Below the pieces are notes generated by a model that did no database searches, was not told where the DNA came from, and was given only the letters and a program-made list of their open reading frames with translations. This document shows, piece after piece, positions 63,629-64,000 of a stretch of 64,000 nucleotides of DNA; positions within the stretch are counted from its first letter, which is position 1; each line of letters starts with the position of its first letter. Origin of the DNA: JAUVPB01 sp965223695 (GTDB taxonomy: Bacteria; Actinomycetota; Thermoleophilia; Gaiellales; Gaiellaceae); the NCBI GenBank assembly GCA_965223695.1, contig CBDCXJ010000034.1, positions 62,001 to 126,000 on the forward strand, in the 5' to 3' direction. Position numbers and translations under genes: made by a program.

Positions 63629-64000
63629 ATGCTCGAACCGCTCCTGCCAGCCGGTGCGCCCGCCCCGTCGGCACCCAGCCACGCCGGGCGGACACAGCCC
63701 ACAACCCGCCAGGTTCCCCCCGGTGAGTCGTTCGGCGCGCTGCTCGAGAAGAAGCTCGCTGACGTCGGGAGGCTCCAGTTCAGCTCGCACGCGCTGCAGC
63801 GAATCGAACGCCGCGGCATCGAGCTGGAGCCGGCGACGATCGCACGGCTGGAGGTCGGCACCGCACGTGCCGCCGCCAAGGGAGCGAGGGACTCGCTCGT
63901 CCTCGTCGACGAGACCGCGTTCATGGTCTCGGTCAAGAACAACACGGTCGTGACGGCCGTGGGCAGAGAGCACATGCGCGAGCAGGTGTTCACCAACATC
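63629..64000 (+). CDS. Flagellar operon protein (TIGR02530 type), cut by window end
   Basis: 124 codons are visible from ATG 63629 and the 3' end is outside the window. LQFSSHALQRIERRGIELEPATIARLEVGTARAAAKGARDSLVLVDETAFMVSVKNNTVVTAVGREHMREQVFTNI is the pattern of the small 'flagellar operon protein' that stands between flgD and flgE in many Gram-positive clusters. Its role is unknown. It starts two bases after the flgD stop, so it is in the same operon; flgE is expected next. Confidence 0.85.
   Translation, partial: MLEPLLPAGAPAPSAPSHAGRTQPTTRQVPPGESFGALLEKKLADVGRLQFSSHALQRIERRGIELEPATIARLEVGTARAAAKGARDSLVLVDETAFMVSVKNNTVVTAVGREHMREQVFTNI

Overview
The window is high-GC, densely coded DNA from a flagellated actinobacterium. 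The mix of genes (a Gram-positive style flagellar cluster without P- or L-ring genes, FliW/CsrA control, many lipoproteins, VOC/LLM/flavin oxidoreductases, ArsR-SRPBCC pairs) would fit the Thermoleophilia/Solirubrobacterales, but no rRNA or marker gene in the window proves this. I saw no tRNA, rRNA or CRISPR array.

Layout. 1-6.6 kb: secreted and small accessory proteins (DUF3179 lipoprotein, VOC, GST, YCII, beta-propeller lipoprotein, a CSC-type membrane-anchored protein, a cupredoxin). 6.75-9.2 kb: a serB-like/serA pair for serine synthesis. 9.6-11.3 kb: a Baeyer-Villiger monooxygenase. 11.5-21.5 kb: four overlapping genes that look like one surface-glycan operon. It begins with a 1412-residue fusion (GT2 polyprenyl-phosphate sugar synthase, GtrA flippase-like, HprK-like P-loop, GT-C transferase) and continues with a phosphoesterase, a GH99-like protein and a DNRLRE/beta-helix surface protein. 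21.5-33.3 kb: accessory metabolism (GNAT, LLM oxidoreductase, flavoprotein remnant, DUF418, RraA-like, EamA, HAD), a cellulose-synthase-like/PilZ protein missing the first half of its catalytic domain, and an RTX repeat protein. 33.7-36.5 kb: a pilin-like gene split by an IS3-family element. 36.5-40.1 kb: a stress or redox set (ArsR with SRPBCC partners, cupredoxin-like lipoprotein, cytochrome c with its membrane partner).

40.3-64 kb: the flagellar cluster, all on the plus strand: flgF-flgG-flgJ-like-flgN-flgK-flgL-fliW-csrA-fliC, then a modification island (sulfotransferase, multi-domain GT4, GT2-TPR), then flaG-fliD-fliS-fliT-like, flgB-flgC-fliE-fliF-fliG-fliH-fliI, fliK, flgD and a flagellar-operon protein cut by the window end. 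Six sequences matching a sigma-28 (FliA) promoter, all with the same 11-base gap between two 8-base boxes, stand before transcription-unit starts in this cluster. The most interesting parts are this promoter set, the flagellin sulfation/glycosylation island, and the 11.5-21.5 kb fusion operon.

Caution: at least nine genes outside the core flagellar set are broken by a single-base indel, mostly one extra base in a short G/C run, and the C-terminal family match resumes in the next frame. This pattern looks more like uncorrected sequencing error than gene decay. Those genes are listed as one CDS each with the shift position given.
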